Positions 48,724-57,717 of a stretch of 64,000 nt of DNA are shown piece by piece (position 1 is the stretch's first letter; each line of letters starts with the position of its first letter). The position numbers and the translations under genes were made by a program. The notes below the pieces were generated by a model, which was given only the letters and a program-made list of their open reading frames with translations, was not told where the DNA came from and did not search any database. The DNA is from Pseudomonas piscis (GTDB lineage: Bacteria; Pseudomonadota; Gammaproteobacteria; Pseudomonadales; Pseudomonadaceae), in NCBI RefSeq assembly GCF_009380155.1, contig NZ_WHUV01000001.1, positions 248,001 to 312,000 of the forward strand, written 5' to 3'.

Positions 48724-49691
48724 TGCGTGTAACCTTGCAGCCCTCCGGAGCGGTGCTAGAGACACTGCCCGGCGAGCGTATTCTCGATGCGGCGAGGCGC
48801 CTGGGCTATGACTGCCCCCAGAGCTGCCGCAATGGCAACTGTCACGTCTGTGCTGCCCTGTTGGTGGAAGGCAGCGTGCGGCAGGCCGGCGATGTGCGTG
48901 ACCACGGCGAGTTCTACACTTGTATCGCGGAGCCGCTGCAAGACTGCATCGTGTTGTGGGACGGCGTCCTTGCGCTGGGAGAGTTGCCGGTGCGCAGCCT
49001 GTCGTGTCAGCTCGTTGAATGCCTGGAAGTCGGCGGTGATGTCTGGCGGGTCCGGCTGCGGGCGCCGGCGGGCAAGCCGCCGCGCTACCACGCCGGCCAA
49101 TATTTGCTGCTGGAGCGGGACAACGGCGAGAAGTCGGCGTTTTCCCTGGCCTCGGCGCCTCACTGCGGGCGTGACCTGGAGCTGCATGTGCTGGCCCGGG
49201 AAAACAGCGCGCAAAGCCTGATGGAACAACTGCAGCGCAACGGCATGGCCCGGGTCGAGTTGCCGTTTGGCGACACCCACCTGGCCGAGCTGCCCGATGG
49301 TCCGCTGGTGTTGATCGCCGCTGGCACCGGCATGGCGCAGATGCACAGCTTGATCGAGCATTGCCGGGCCAAGGGTTTCAAGCATCCGGTGCACTTGTAT
49401 TGGGGGGTACGCCGGCCCGAGGACTTCTACCAGCTGGAGCACTGGGACCAGTGGCAGCAACTGCCCAATCTCTACCTGCACAAGGTGGTCAGCGACCTGT
49501 GTGGCTGGGAAGGGCGCTGCGGCATGCTGCATGAGGCCGTGAGCGAGGACATCGACGACCTGTCGTCGGTGCATGTCTATGCCAGCGGTTCGCCGGCGAT
49601 GATCTACGCCACCCTCGACGCCCTGGTGAGCGCCGGCATGGACGCCCACCAGATGCGTGCGGATGTGTTCGCCTACGCTCCGCGGTCCTGA
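48723..49691 (+). CDS. Ferredoxin-fused flavin reductase (CDP-6-deoxy-delta-3,4-glucoseen reductase-like)
   Basis: A 322-residue protein. An N-terminal plant-type [2Fe-2S] domain (1-90) has cysteines in DCPQSCRNGNCHVCAAL and TCIAEPL. A ferredoxin-reductase FAD domain (about 95-190; YHAGQYLLLERD, FSLASAP) and an NAD-binding domain (about 195-320; LIAAGTGMAQMHSLIEH) follow. It passes electrons from NAD(P)H via FAD to the cluster. Position directly after ubiD, with start and stop overlapping, suggests a possible redox service in the same pathway, such as flavin reduction, but this is unproven. ATG 48723 is preferred over TTG 48720. Confidence 0.88.
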   Translation: MRVTLQPSGAVLETLPGERILDAARRLGYDCPQSCRNGNCHVCAALLVEGSVRQAGDVRDHGEFYTCIAEPLQDCIVLWDGVLALGELPVRSLSCQLVECLEVGGDVWRVRLRAPAGKPPRYHAGQYLLLERDNGEKSAFSLASAPHCGRDLELHVLARENSAQSLMEQLQRNGMARVELPFGDTHLAELPDGPLVLIAAGTGMAQMHSLIEHCRAKGFKHPVHLYWGVRRPEDFYQLEHWDQWQQLPNLYLHKVVSDLCGWEGRCGMLHEAVSEDIDDLSSVHVYASGSPAMIYATLDALVSAGMDAHQMRADVFAYAPRS

Positions 49692-49713
49692 TCCTGCCGA
49701 CCCTGTACCGTGC

Positions 49714-49822
49714 GTTATAACTTGCTATATAGCCCATCGATATTTATCTAATTTGATAAATATCGGTAGGTTATATACCTGTCCTTCAAGTTAAGTAGCC
49801 TTGGTTATTTTTACTTAACTTG
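49714..49822. repeat. AT-rich island of nested palindromes
   Basis: In order: GCTATATAGC (49724-49733, perfect palindrome); CGATATTTATC (49738-49748) paired with GATAAATATCG (49755-49765); CAAGTTAAGTA (49787-49797) paired with TACTTAACTTG (49812-49822). No T-run follows the stems, so these are not classical terminators. The region is far more AT-rich than its surroundings and precedes the ChaC-like gene. Confidence 0.75.
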
Positions 49823-49906
49823 CCTTGTAACTTATGTGTCTTGTAGTTACTGCCGGGCGTTCTATTAAGTAACTTCTTTCTCGCGGGGAGCTGAACGCTA
49901 TTCGCC

Positions 49907-50548
49907 ATGACCGCCCTTGAATCCAGCTACCTGAACCTGGCTTACCCTCCGCGTCTCGATCTCGGGCCGCAGCTGACCCACGAACAACTTCGCAGCTCCA
50001 TGCAAGCCACCATGGCCCGCCATCAGGGCGGGCCGGTCTGGTTGTTCGCCTACGGTTCGCTGATCTGGCGTCCGGAGTGCTCGGCGGTCGAACGGGTACG
50101 CGGGCGGGTACATGGTTATCACCGGGGCCTGTATTTGTGGTCCCACGAGCACCGGGGGACGCCCGAGCTGCCGGGCCTGGTCTTCGGCCTGGACCGTGGC
50201 GGCTCCTGCAGCGGTTTCGCCTACCGATTGTCGGAAGAGTGCCTGGAAGATTCGTTGTATGCGCTGTGGCAGCGGGAAATGCCTTATCCCTCCTACCGCC
50301 CGCACTGGCTCAACTGCCGCCTCGAAGACGGCAACCAGGTCCAGGCGCTGGGGTTCGTGCTGGAGCGGCACCTGCCCAGCTACGCCGGCAACCTGCCGGA
50401 CCACGTGCTGAACCAGGTGTTCGAGAGCGCCTGCGGGCGCTACGGCACCACCCGCGACTATGTCGAGCAGACGGTCCATGCCCTGCGCAGCCACGCCATG
50501 CCGGATCGCAATCTGGAGGCGCGGCTCAAGCGTTGCAAGGCCTGCTGA
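49907..50548 (+). CDS. ChaC-like gamma-glutamylcyclotransferase
   Basis: A 213-residue protein of the ChaC family, which degrades glutathione to 5-oxoproline and Cys-Gly. The substrate-loop motif is VWLFAYGSLIWRPE. The catalytic glutamate is likely in the segment ALWQREMPYPSYRPHWL; further landmarks are RVHGYHRGLYLWSHEHRGTPELPGLVFGLDRGG in outline and YAGNLPDHVLNQVFESACGRYGT. The ATG at 49907 is preceded by a weak GGAG at 49887. It is preceded by the palindrome-rich AT island. Confidence 0.9.
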   Translation: MTALESSYLNLAYPPRLDLGPQLTHEQLRSSMQATMARHQGGPVWLFAYGSLIWRPECSAVERVRGRVHGYHRGLYLWSHEHRGTPELPGLVFGLDRGGSCSGFAYRLSEECLEDSLYALWQREMPYPSYRPHWLNCRLEDGNQVQALGFVLERHLPSYAGNLPDHVLNQVFESACGRYGTTRDYVEQTVHALRSHAMPDRNLEARLKRCKAC

Positions 50549-50567
50549 GGGCGTAGCTCCTGTCGGC

Positions 50568-51545
50568 TCAGCGCACCTGCACCACCACCTTGCCCACGGC
50601 CTTGCGCTGGCCGAGGTCGTCGATGGCCCGGGCCGCCTCGGCCAGGGGATAGACTTGCGACACCAAGGGCTTGAGCTTGCCTTCGGCGTGCCAGGCGAAC
50701 AGTTGCTGGAAGTTCGCCGCGTTGTCTTGGGGCTGGCGCTGGGCGAAGGAGCCCCAGAACACGCCTACCACCGCAGCACCCTTGAGCAGGGCCAGGTTCA
50801 CCGGCAGCTCGGGGATGCGCCCGCTGGCGAATCCCACCACCAGCAGCCGGCCGTTCCAGGCGATGGAACGGATGGCCTGGTCGAATAGGTCGCCGCCCAC
50901 CGGGTCGTAGATCACATCGGCGCCATTGCCGCCTGTCAGGCGCTTGATCTCGTCCTTGAGGCTGGCCTCGTTGTAGTTGATCAATTCGTCGGCACCGGCG
51001 GCCTTGGCCACGGCGAGTTTCTCGGCGCTGCTGGCGGCGGCGATCACCCGGGCCCCCATGGCCTTGCCGATCTCCACCGCTGCCAGGCCCACGCCACCTG
51101 AAGCGCCGAGCACCAGCAGGGTTTCGCCGGGCTGCAGGTTGCCCCGTTGCTTGAGGGCATGCATCGAGGTGCCGTAGGTCATGCTGAAGGCCGCGGCGGT
51201 GTTGAAGTCCATGGCCTGGGGAATCGGCAGCACGTTATAGCCCGGCACCGCCACCTGTTCGGCGAAGCTGCCCCAGCCGGTCAGGGCCATGACCCGGTCG
51301 CCGGCCTTGAGATGGCTGACCTTCTCGCCCACTGCACTGACCACGCCGGCCGCCTCGCCACCCGGAGAGAAGGGGAACGGTGGCTTGAACTGGTACTTGC
51401 CCTCGATGATCAGGGTGTCCGGGAAGTTGACCCCGGCGGCATGTACGTCCAGCAGGATCTCGTTCTTCTTCGGCACTGGGCTTGCGACCTCTTCCAGCAC
51501 CAGCGTTTCGGCAGGGCCGAAGACTTTGCACAGCACGGCTTTCAT
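50568..51545 (-). CDS. NADPH:quinone oxidoreductase family protein (MDR superfamily)
   Basis: A 325-residue medium-chain reductase without the structural-zinc cysteine cluster. The GroES-like domain (1-120) includes GVNFPDTLIIEGKYQFKPPFPFSPGGEAAG. The Rossmann domain has LVLGASGGVGLAAVEIGKAMGARVIAAASS in outline (about 140-170). It probably reduces quinones or enones with NADPH; substrate unknown. ATG 51545 gives the standard start (KAVLCKVFGPAETL) with a GGAAT-type site. It converges with the ChaC-like gene. Confidence 0.92.
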   Translation of the reverse strand: MKAVLCKVFGPAETLVLEEVASPVPKKNEILLDVHAAGVNFPDTLIIEGKYQFKPPFPFSPGGEAAGVVSAVGEKVSHLKAGDRVMALTGWGSFAEQVAVPGYNVLPIPQAMDFNTAAAFSMTYGTSMHALKQRGNLQPGETLLVLGASGGVGLAAVEIGKAMGARVIAAASSAEKLAVAKAAGADELINYNEASLKDEIKRLTGGNGADVIYDPVGGDLFDQAIRSIAWNGRLLVVGFASGRIPELPVNLALLKGAAVVGVFWGSFAQRQPQDNAANFQQLFAWHAEGKLKPLVSQVYPLAEAARAIDDLGQRKAVGKVVVQVR

Positions 51546-51703
51546 CAGGGCTATTCCTTTGGGAGTGGTGGCCGATAAGTGTAGGAGTGTGAACCAGGTG
51601 GTCAACGAGCATGCCCGGCCCTGATAACCAGCCATAAGCTTGTGCTTGGGCTCAGGCTGGCGGGCCTTTATGCTAGGCCGCAAACCGGATTAAGGAGCGA
51701 ATT

Positions 51704-52111
51704 GTGAAAGCGTGGATCATGTTGCTGCTGGCCCTCTCCCTGCCTGTGGCAGCGATGGCCGAAGAGGCTAAAGAAGGCGAAGCGCCGAAAGTCAGCTACA
51801 TCAGCCTGACTCCGCCCTTCGTGGGCAACTACGGCCTGGATGGCGGCCCCAAGCTCAAGGTCTACAAGGCCGACGTGGCCCTGCGGGTGACCGGCGACCC
51901 GGCGGCCCAGGCGGTCAAGGCCAATGAGCCGCTGATCCGCAACCAGCTGGTGGCGCTGTTCGCCCAGCAGACCGCCGAGACCATGAACAATGTCGAGGCC
52001 AAGGAAAAACTGCGCCAGGAAGCCCTCAAGCAGGTGCAACAGGTGATGAACGACGAGACCGGCAAGCCGGTGGTCGAGGACCTGCTGTTCAACAACCTGA
52101 TCATCCAGTAA
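51704..52111 (+). CDS. FliL-like exported protein
   Basis: A 135-residue protein beginning at GTG 51704 with AAGGAG upstream. A signal peptide MKAWIMLLLALSLPVAAMA is followed by an acidic stretch and a FliL-like domain (about 30-130; YISLTPPFVGNY, KADVALRVTGD, RNQLVALFAQQTAETM, VVEDLLFNNLIIQ). FliL stabilises the flagellar stator, but this copy is not near flagellar genes and has a cleavable signal instead of a membrane anchor. Similar stand-alone proteins are common in Pseudomonas; a flagellar role is not assured. Confidence 0.85.
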   Translation: MKAWIMLLLALSLPVAAMAEEAKEGEAPKVSYISLTPPFVGNYGLDGGPKLKVYKADVALRVTGDPAAQAVKANEPLIRNQLVALFAQQTAETMNNVEAKEKLRQEALKQVQQVMNDETGKPVVEDLLFNNLIIQ

Positions 52112-52120
52112 TGCTGGACC

Positions 52121-52210
52121 CGTAGGCGCGAGGCTTGCCCGCGATAGCGATATCGCGACCCCCGCCAGATTCCAGCCTTAAGGCTGATCGCGAGCAAGCT
52201 TCGCTCCTGC
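52121..52210. repeat. REPIN (inverted pair of REP elements)
   Basis: GTAGGCGCGAGGCTTGCCCG and following CGATA (52122-52146) faces the inverted copy GATCGCGAGCAAGCTTCGCT continuing CCTGC (52186-52210). The two are separated by about 40 bases. Such extragenic pairs are mobilised by RAYT transposases in fluorescent pseudomonads. It lies between the convergent FliL-like and ABC permease genes. Confidence 0.8.
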
Positions 52211-52232
52211 ATGTCGGCGTCCCGAGGCAACC

Positions 52233-53351
52233 TCAGGACGCCAGGCTCTTGCGAAACCGCGCCAGGGCGATGGTGAAGAACGCCAGGCCAATCGCACCCA
52301 GGGCCAGCAGGTCGGGCCAGACCACGCTGACGCCGGCGTCGCGGAACAGGATCGCCGCGCTCAAGCTGACGAAATGCGTCGATGGCGAACCCTGCATCAC
52401 CCATTGCAACCACTGCGGCATGCTGTCCAGCGGTGTACTGCCGCCGGATAACAACAGCATCGGAATGATCACCGGGATCGCCAGCAGGCCGAACTGCGGG
52501 GTCGAGCGGGCCAAAGTGGCGAGGAAGATGCCCAGGGCCGTGCTGGCGAACAGATAGAGCGCGGTGACTATCAGGAACAAGCCCAGGGAGCCGGCCAGCG
52601 GCACGCCCAGCAACCCTTTGACGACCACTTCCAGCGATATCCAGGTGCACAGCACCACCACCAGCATGTTGCTCCAGATTTTCGCCAGCATGATCTCCAG
52701 GGCTGTGAGCGGCAGCACCAGCAAGTGATCGAGAGTACCGTGCTCGCGTTCGCGCAGCAGCGCGGTGCCGGTGAGCACGATGGCCAGGATGGTGATGTTG
52801 TTGACGATCTGGATCACCGCCAGGAACCAGCCGCCCTGCAGGTTGGTGTTGAACAGCGCGCGGGTGGTCAGCAGGGCCGGGGCCTTGGCGGGTGTGTCTC
52901 CCTGGCCGGCGTAGTCGAGCAGCTCGCGCTGGAAGATCCGGCCGATGTAGCCCGCCCCCATGAAGGCCTGGCTCATGGCGGTGGCGTCGACGTTGACCTG
53001 TACCGCCGGCTGGCGCCCGGCCAGCAGGTCGTTCTGGAAGTTGGCCGGGACGTTGATCACGAAGGTGTACTGGCCGCTGTCCAGCACGGCGTCCAGCCGG
53101 TCGTAGGGCAGGGTTGCCGGGACCTGGAATTCCGGCGGTTGCAGGGACTCCCCCAGCAGGCGCGACAGCGCGCTATGGTCCTCGTCCACCAGGGCCACGC
53201 TGGCGTTGTGCACGCCTATCACCGAGCCGGCGGCTGGCAGGTAGATGGCCACGGTGAAGGCGTACATCAGGAACAGCAACAGTACGCTGTCATGGCGCAG
53301 GCTGGTGAGTTCCTTGAGGCCCAGGCGCAGGATATGGGCAAGCCGGTTCAT
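52233..53351 (-). CDS. ABC-2 type permease, YhhJ-like
   Basis: A 372-residue ABC-2 membrane protein. One N-terminal membrane helix (about 20-42) precedes a large periplasmic domain (45-170; VNVPANFQNDLLAGRQPAVQVNVDATAM in outline). Five to six further helices follow in the C-terminal half, with the ABC-2 motif EREHGTLDHLLVLPLTALEIMLAKI. It forms a channel with the fused ATPase-permease RbbA, whose stop overlaps its start by one base. Its order with the RbbA- and HlyD-type genes equals yhhJ-rbbA-yhiI of E. coli. Confidence 0.9.
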   Translation of the reverse strand: MNRLAHILRLGLKELTSLRHDSVLLLFLMYAFTVAIYLPAAGSVIGVHNASVALVDEDHSALSRLLGESLQPPEFQVPATLPYDRLDAVLDSGQYTFVINVPANFQNDLLAGRQPAVQVNVDATAMSQAFMGAGYIGRIFQRELLDYAGQGDTPAKAPALLTTRALFNTNLQGGWFLAVIQIVNNITILAIVLTGTALLREREHGTLDHLLVLPLTALEIMLAKIWSNMLVVVLCTWISLEVVVKGLLGVPLAGSLGLFLIVTALYLFASTALGIFLATLARSTPQFGLLAIPVIIPMLLLSGGSTPLDSMPQWLQWVMQGSPSTHFVSLSAAILFRDAGVSVVWPDLLALGAIGLAFFTIALARFRKSLAS

Positions 53352-56074
53352 CAGACCTCCTGCTTTTTCAACATGACCAGGCTCAGCCCAGTGAAGCCGA
53401 GGAAGAACCCCACCAGCGCCAGGCACTGGGGCCAGAGTTCACGCACGTCCAGGGCCTTGGTGAAGGTACCGACCGCGATGTCGAGGAAGTAGCCCGCGGG
53501 GAACAGCTGGCCCATGATCGCCGCCGAACCGTCCAGGGACGAGCGCGGCACGATCAGCCCGGAGAACTGGATGGTCGGCAGGCTGGTGATGATCATGGTG
53601 CCCAGGATCGCCGCGATCTGGGTGCGGGTGAAGGCCGAGATCAGCAGGCCCATGCTGGTGGTGGCCAGCACGTACAGCACCCCGCCCAGGGCCAGGGTCA
53701 GGCCGCTGCCCTTGAACGGTACGCCGAACAGCCAGCGGTTCATGGCCACCAGCAGCCCCAGGTTGATCAGGCTGACAGCCAGGTATGGCGCCTGCTTGCC
53801 CAGGAGGAACTCCAGGCGCGTCAGTGGTGTGGCGTAGAAGTTGGTGATCGAACCCAGCTCCTTCTCGCGGACGATGCCCAAGGCGGTGAGCATGGCCGGG
53901 ATGAACGCCAGGATCAGCGCCATGACGCCGGGGCCGATGGCGTTCACGCTGACCACGTCCTGGTTGTAGCGGAAGCGGGTTTCCAGCTTGGCCGCAGGTC
54001 GTGAGTTGCGCGGCAGGCTGCTGTGCTCCGCCAGCAGTTCCAGGTTGCCCTGGTGCACGGCCTCGACATAGTTGCGGCTGGTCTCCGCGCGAAACGGCAT
54101 GCCACCGTCGAGCCAGGCGGCGACCACGGGCTGGCGCCCGGCATAGAGGTCGCGGCCGAAGCCGGGAGGGATTTCCAGGGCCAGCTTGATCTCCGAGCGT
54201 TGCAAGCGCCGGTGCAGCTCGGCGGAGTTGCGGATCGTCGGTTTTTCCTCGAAGTAGCGTGAGCTGCGGAAGGCTTCCAGGTAGGCGCGGCTTTGCGGGG
54301 TCTGGTCCTGGTCGTAGACGGCGAAGGCCAGCTTCTCCACATCCAGGGAAATACCGTAGCCGAAGATCACCATCATGAAGATCGCTCCGAGCAGGGCGAA
54401 CCCCAGGCGCACCCGGTCGCGCAGCAGTTCCTTGCCTTCGCGGGTGGCCACCGCCAGCAACCGCGCCAGGCTCAGGCCCGAGTGCACGGGGGCGCTGGCC
54501 GCAGCCGGGGCTGCTGGTTCCGGCTGGGAGGGAGGTGGAGTGTCCGGGGCGCCCTGGGCGTCTTCCAGGCAGCGCACGAAGGCCGCTTCCAGGGTCTCGC
54601 CGGCGTACTGGCGCTGCAGCGCCTCTGGGGTATCGCAGGCCAGTACCTTGCCGGCGTGCATCAGGGAAATGCGGTCGCAGCGCTGGGCTTCGTTCATGAA
54701 GTGGGTGGACAGGAAGATGGTCACGCCCTGTTCCCGGGACAGCTCCACCAGCAGGCGCCAGAAATCGTCGCGGGCCGCCGGGTCGACCCCGGACGTGGGC
54801 TCGTCGAGGATCAGTACTTCCGGCCGGTGCAGCACCGCCACCGCCAGCGACAGGCGCTGGCGCAAACCCAGGGGCAGGGCGCCGGACTGCTGCTCGGCGA
54901 TTGCGCCCAGGTCGAAGCGCTGGATCAGTTCCTCGATGCGCGGGCCGCTCTGGTCCTTGGGCAAGTCGAACAGGCGGGCGTGCAGCTCCAGGTTCTGGCG
55001 CACGCTGAGCTCGCCGTACAGCGAGAAGCTCTGGGACATGAAGCCGACCCGCTTGCGGGTGGCCAGGTCCTTGGCATTCACCGGGTTGCCCAGCAGTTTG
55101 GCGCTGCCCTCGGTGGCCGGCATCAGCCCGGTGAGAACCTTCATGGTGGTGGTCTTGCCGCAGCCGTTGGAGCCTAGGAAGCCGAAGATCTCCCCGCGGC
55201 CGATGGCGAAGCTGACCTTGTTCACGGCGGTGAAGTCGCCGAAGCGCAGGGTCAGTTCATGGGCCTCGATGGCGATGTCCTGGTTGGCGCTGGAGCGGGG
55301 CGGGATCACCAGCGGCGGATTGTCCTGGCCGCCGTCGCCCTGGAAGTGGGTGAAGGCGTCGTCCAGCTTGCCGCTGGCGGTGACCTTGGCCAGCTCCTGG
55401 CTCAGGCCCTGGGCGATCAACCGGCCGCGATCGAGCATCAGGCAATGCTCGAACTGCTCGGCTTCCTCCATGTAGGCGGTGGCCACCAGCAGCGTCAGCT
55501 GTGGTCGTTGCTGGCGCACGTCCTCCACCAGTTCCCAGAAGCGTCGGCGCGAGAGCGGGTCGACGCCGGTGGTCGGTTCGTCGAGGATCAAAAGGTCCGG
55601 CTCGTGGATCAGTGCGCAACACAGGCCGAGCTTCTGTTTCATCCCGCCTGACAGCTTGCCGGCCGGGCGCTCGGCGAAGCGCAGCAGGTCGGTGGCCAGC
55701 AGCAGGCTGTGCATGCGCTGCGCGCATTCCTTGGCGGGCAGGCCGAACAGGGTGGCGAAGAAGCGGATGTTCTCGCTGATGGACAGCTCGGGGTACAGGT
55801 TGCCGCCCAGGCCCTGGGGCATGAAGGCGATGCGCGGATAGAGGCTGCTGCGGTGGCGCCGCTGGGTGATGTCGCCCCCGAGTACCTGGAGCTGGCCCTG
55901 CTGGAGTTTCTTGACCCCGGCGATCAGCCCCAGCAGGCTCGACTTGCCGGCGCCATCCGGACCGATCAGGCCGCAACGGGTACCTGCCGGCAGGCTGAAG
56001 GCGATATCGACCAGGGCCTGTTGCGGACCATAGCGATGAGCGATGCCGGTCGCTTGCAGCGCCAGGCCGCTCAT
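53351..56074 (-). CDS. rbbA: RbbA-type fused ABC ATPase/permease
   Basis: A 907-residue fusion of two ATP-binding domains and one ABC-2 permease. Domain 1: Walker A GPDGAGKSS, signature LSGGMKQKLG, Walker B LLILDEPTTGVDP. Domain 2 (about 275-500): Walker A GSNGCGKTT, Walker B VLILDEPTSGVDP, but its signature reads LPLGLRQRLSLA in place of LSGGxxQ. The membrane part (about 545-907) has one helix, a periplasmic domain and five helices. E. coli RbbA is called ribosome-associated, yet the operon with a HlyD adaptor and YhhJ-like permease argues for export. It overlaps the HlyD gene by 4 bases. Confidence 0.93.
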   Translation of the reverse strand: MSGLALQATGIAHRYGPQQALVDIAFSLPAGTRCGLIGPDGAGKSSLLGLIAGVKKLQQGQLQVLGGDITQRRHRSSLYPRIAFMPQGLGGNLYPELSISENIRFFATLFGLPAKECAQRMHSLLLATDLLRFAERPAGKLSGGMKQKLGLCCALIHEPDLLILDEPTTGVDPLSRRRFWELVEDVRQQRPQLTLLVATAYMEEAEQFEHCLMLDRGRLIAQGLSQELAKVTASGKLDDAFTHFQGDGGQDNPPLVIPPRSSANQDIAIEAHELTLRFGDFTAVNKVSFAIGRGEIFGFLGSNGCGKTTTMKVLTGLMPATEGSAKLLGNPVNAKDLATRKRVGFMSQSFSLYGELSVRQNLELHARLFDLPKDQSGPRIEELIQRFDLGAIAEQQSGALPLGLRQRLSLAVAVLHRPEVLILDEPTSGVDPAARDDFWRLLVELSREQGVTIFLSTHFMNEAQRCDRISLMHAGKVLACDTPEALQRQYAGETLEAAFVRCLEDAQGAPDTPPPSQPEPAAPAAASAPVHSGLSLARLLAVATREGKELLRDRVRLGFALLGAIFMMVIFGYGISLDVEKLAFAVYDQDQTPQSRAYLEAFRSSRYFEEKPTIRNSAELHRRLQRSEIKLALEIPPGFGRDLYAGRQPVVAAWLDGGMPFRAETSRNYVEAVHQGNLELLAEHSSLPRNSRPAAKLETRFRYNQDVVSVNAIGPGVMALILAFIPAMLTALGIVREKELGSITNFYATPLTRLEFLLGKQAPYLAVSLINLGLLVAMNRWLFGVPFKGSGLTLALGGVLYVLATTSMGLLISAFTRTQIAAILGTMIITSLPTIQFSGLIVPRSSLDGSAAIMGQLFPAGYFLDIAVGTFTKALDVRELWPQCLALVGFFLGFTGLSLVMLKKQEV

Positions 56075-57036
56075 TGCAGGTTAGCCGGCCAGTCCACGGG
56101 GGCGGTGCGCACGTAACCGGCACCGGGCATGCCCGGCTTGGCTTGTGGCACGGCGGCGGGTTGGGTCAGGCGCACCTTGACCCGGAACACCAGTTTCTGG
56201 CGTTCGTCGCGGGTCTCCACTTCCTTGGGGGTGAACTGGGACTTGGCCGCGACGAAGTTGATCTTCGCCGGTAGTGGCTGGTTGGGCAGGCCGTCGAGCA
56301 GCAGGCGTGCTTCATCGCCCACGGTCAGGCGCCCGGCGACGGAGGCGGGCAGGTAGAGGTTCATGTACTGGTCGTTGGGATCGATCAGCAGCAGCACCCG
56401 GCCACCCGCGCCCAGGACCTCGCCGGGTTCGGCCAGGCGCAGTTGGATGATGCCGTCGATGGGCGCGCGCAGGCTGCTGTCGTCGATTTCGCTGATGAGC
56501 TGGGCCACCTGGGCCTGGGCGGCGCCGATGGCGGCCTTGACCGAGGCGACCTGGGCCTGGGCCGCCAGCACTGCCGCGTTGCCGGTGCTCAGGCGGGCTT
56601 GCTGCTGGTCGATGATCTGCTGGCTGGCGAAGCCGCGACGGAACAGCTCCTGGGAGCGCTTGAGTTCCTGGTTGGCCAGTAGCAGTTCGCTCTGGCGCAG
56701 TTGCACATTGGCTTCGGCGGCAGAGAGGTTTTCCCGGGCCCTGGCCACTTCGGCCTCGGCCTGGGTGCGCTGGGCTTCCAGGGTCCGGGTATCCATGCGT
56801 GCCAGCAGTTGGCCCTGGAGCACCTTGTCGCCCTCATGGACTCGCACTTCGGCCAGGCGCCCCGGGATCTTGCTGGCGATCTGCACCTCGGTGGCCTCCA
56901 GGCGGCCGTTGCCCATGCTCAAGCCTTCGGGCAGGCGGTCCTGGAGGGACTTCCAGTAGCCGAAACCACCGGCAGCGAGCAATAGGATCAAGAGGGAAAC
57001 AGCGAAAACACGGGAGGAACGGCGGTTCTTCGACAT
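56071..57036 (-). CDS. HlyD-family membrane fusion protein, YhiI-like
   Basis: A 321-residue periplasmic adaptor with an N-terminal membrane anchor (about 10-28, VFAVSLLILLLAAGGFGYW). A biotinyl-lipoyl-like half (LEATEVQIASKIPGRLAEVRVHEGDKVLQGQ), a long coiled-coil hairpin (about 75-170) and a second lipoyl half with beta barrel (LRAPIDGIIQLRLAEPGEVLGAGG) follow. It links inner-membrane ABC components to an outer-membrane channel. It is first in the three-gene unit. No regulator gene is adjacent; the substrate is unknown. Confidence 0.92.
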   Translation of the reverse strand: MSKNRRSSRVFAVSLLILLLAAGGFGYWKSLQDRLPEGLSMGNGRLEATEVQIASKIPGRLAEVRVHEGDKVLQGQLLARMDTRTLEAQRTQAEAEVARARENLSAAEANVQLRQSELLLANQELKRSQELFRRGFASQQIIDQQQARLSTGNAAVLAAQAQVASVKAAIGAAQAQVAQLISEIDDSSLRAPIDGIIQLRLAEPGEVLGAGGRVLLLIDPNDQYMNLYLPASVAGRLTVGDEARLLLDGLPNQPLPAKINFVAAKSQFTPKEVETRDERQKLVFRVKVRLTQPAAVPQAKPGMPGAGYVRTAPVDWPANLQ

Positions 57037-57214
57037 GGGGTCTGCGTCCTGCGGCTATAGCGTCCTAGTCTGACGAACCTCAAGCCTGGACCGCTTGATG
57101 CTCGTCAAATGTAAAGGGCGCTAGCCTAACCTCAATGTTTGCAGGCTGCATGATGGACGTGACAAAAAACCGGCAACGCTGCCATGGCTTGCATGGCCAT
57201 GGCGTGCGCGGGGA

Positions 57215-57664
57215 TCAGCGCAGCGCGAGCACCGCCGCCCACTGCTCGGCGGATACGGGCATCACCGAGAGGCGGCTGCCTTTGTGCACCAGGGGCATCT
57301 CGGCAAGGGCTGCCTGCTGCTTGAGGTAGTCCAGGCGCAGGACCTTGCCGAAGGTCTGCACATGGGCCACGTCGATGGCGCTCCAGGCGTTCTTCTCGGC
57401 GCTGGACTTGGGATCGAAATAGACGCTGTCCGGCTCCAGGGCGGTGGGGTCCGGGTAGGCAGCCTTGACGATCCGGCCAATCCCGGCGATGCCCGGCTCG
57501 GGGCAGCTGGAATGGTAGAAGAAGAACTCGTCGCCCTCGGCCATGGCCCGCAGGAAGTTGCGTGCCTGGTAGTTGCGCACGCCATCCCAGCGCGCCTGGC
57601 CGAGTGCCTGCAGGCCTTCGATGGAGAGCTCGTCCGGCTCGGATTTCATCAGCCAATAGGCCAT
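57215..57664 (-). CDS. EVE domain protein
   Basis: A 149-residue EVE (PUA/YTH-like) protein. It begins AYWLMKSEPDELSIEGL and contains WDGVRNYQARNFLRAMAEGDEFFFYHSS, the aromatic cage and ligand pocket region, and VKAAYPDPTAL. EVE domains bind modified bases in DNA or RNA; this stand-alone housekeeping type is common in proteobacteria. ATG 57664 gives the canonical MAYW start; an upstream in-frame ATG at 57682 would add 6 residues. It is monocistronic. Confidence 0.92.
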   Translation of the reverse strand: MAYWLMKSEPDELSIEGLQALGQARWDGVRNYQARNFLRAMAEGDEFFFYHSSCPEPGIAGIGRIVKAAYPDPTALEPDSVYFDPKSSAEKNAWSAIDVAHVQTFGKVLRLDYLKQQAALAEMPLVHKGSRLSVMPVSAEQWAAVLALR

Positions 57665-57717
57665 GTGCTTGCCCTCCGACAAGGTGGGTGAACGGGTGAT
57701 CTGGCAATTTTATGACA

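Noticed and set aside
49738..49765. The CGATATTTATC dyad as a terminator for the reductase gene.
   Set aside because: The stem is AT-rich and no T-run follows on either strand.
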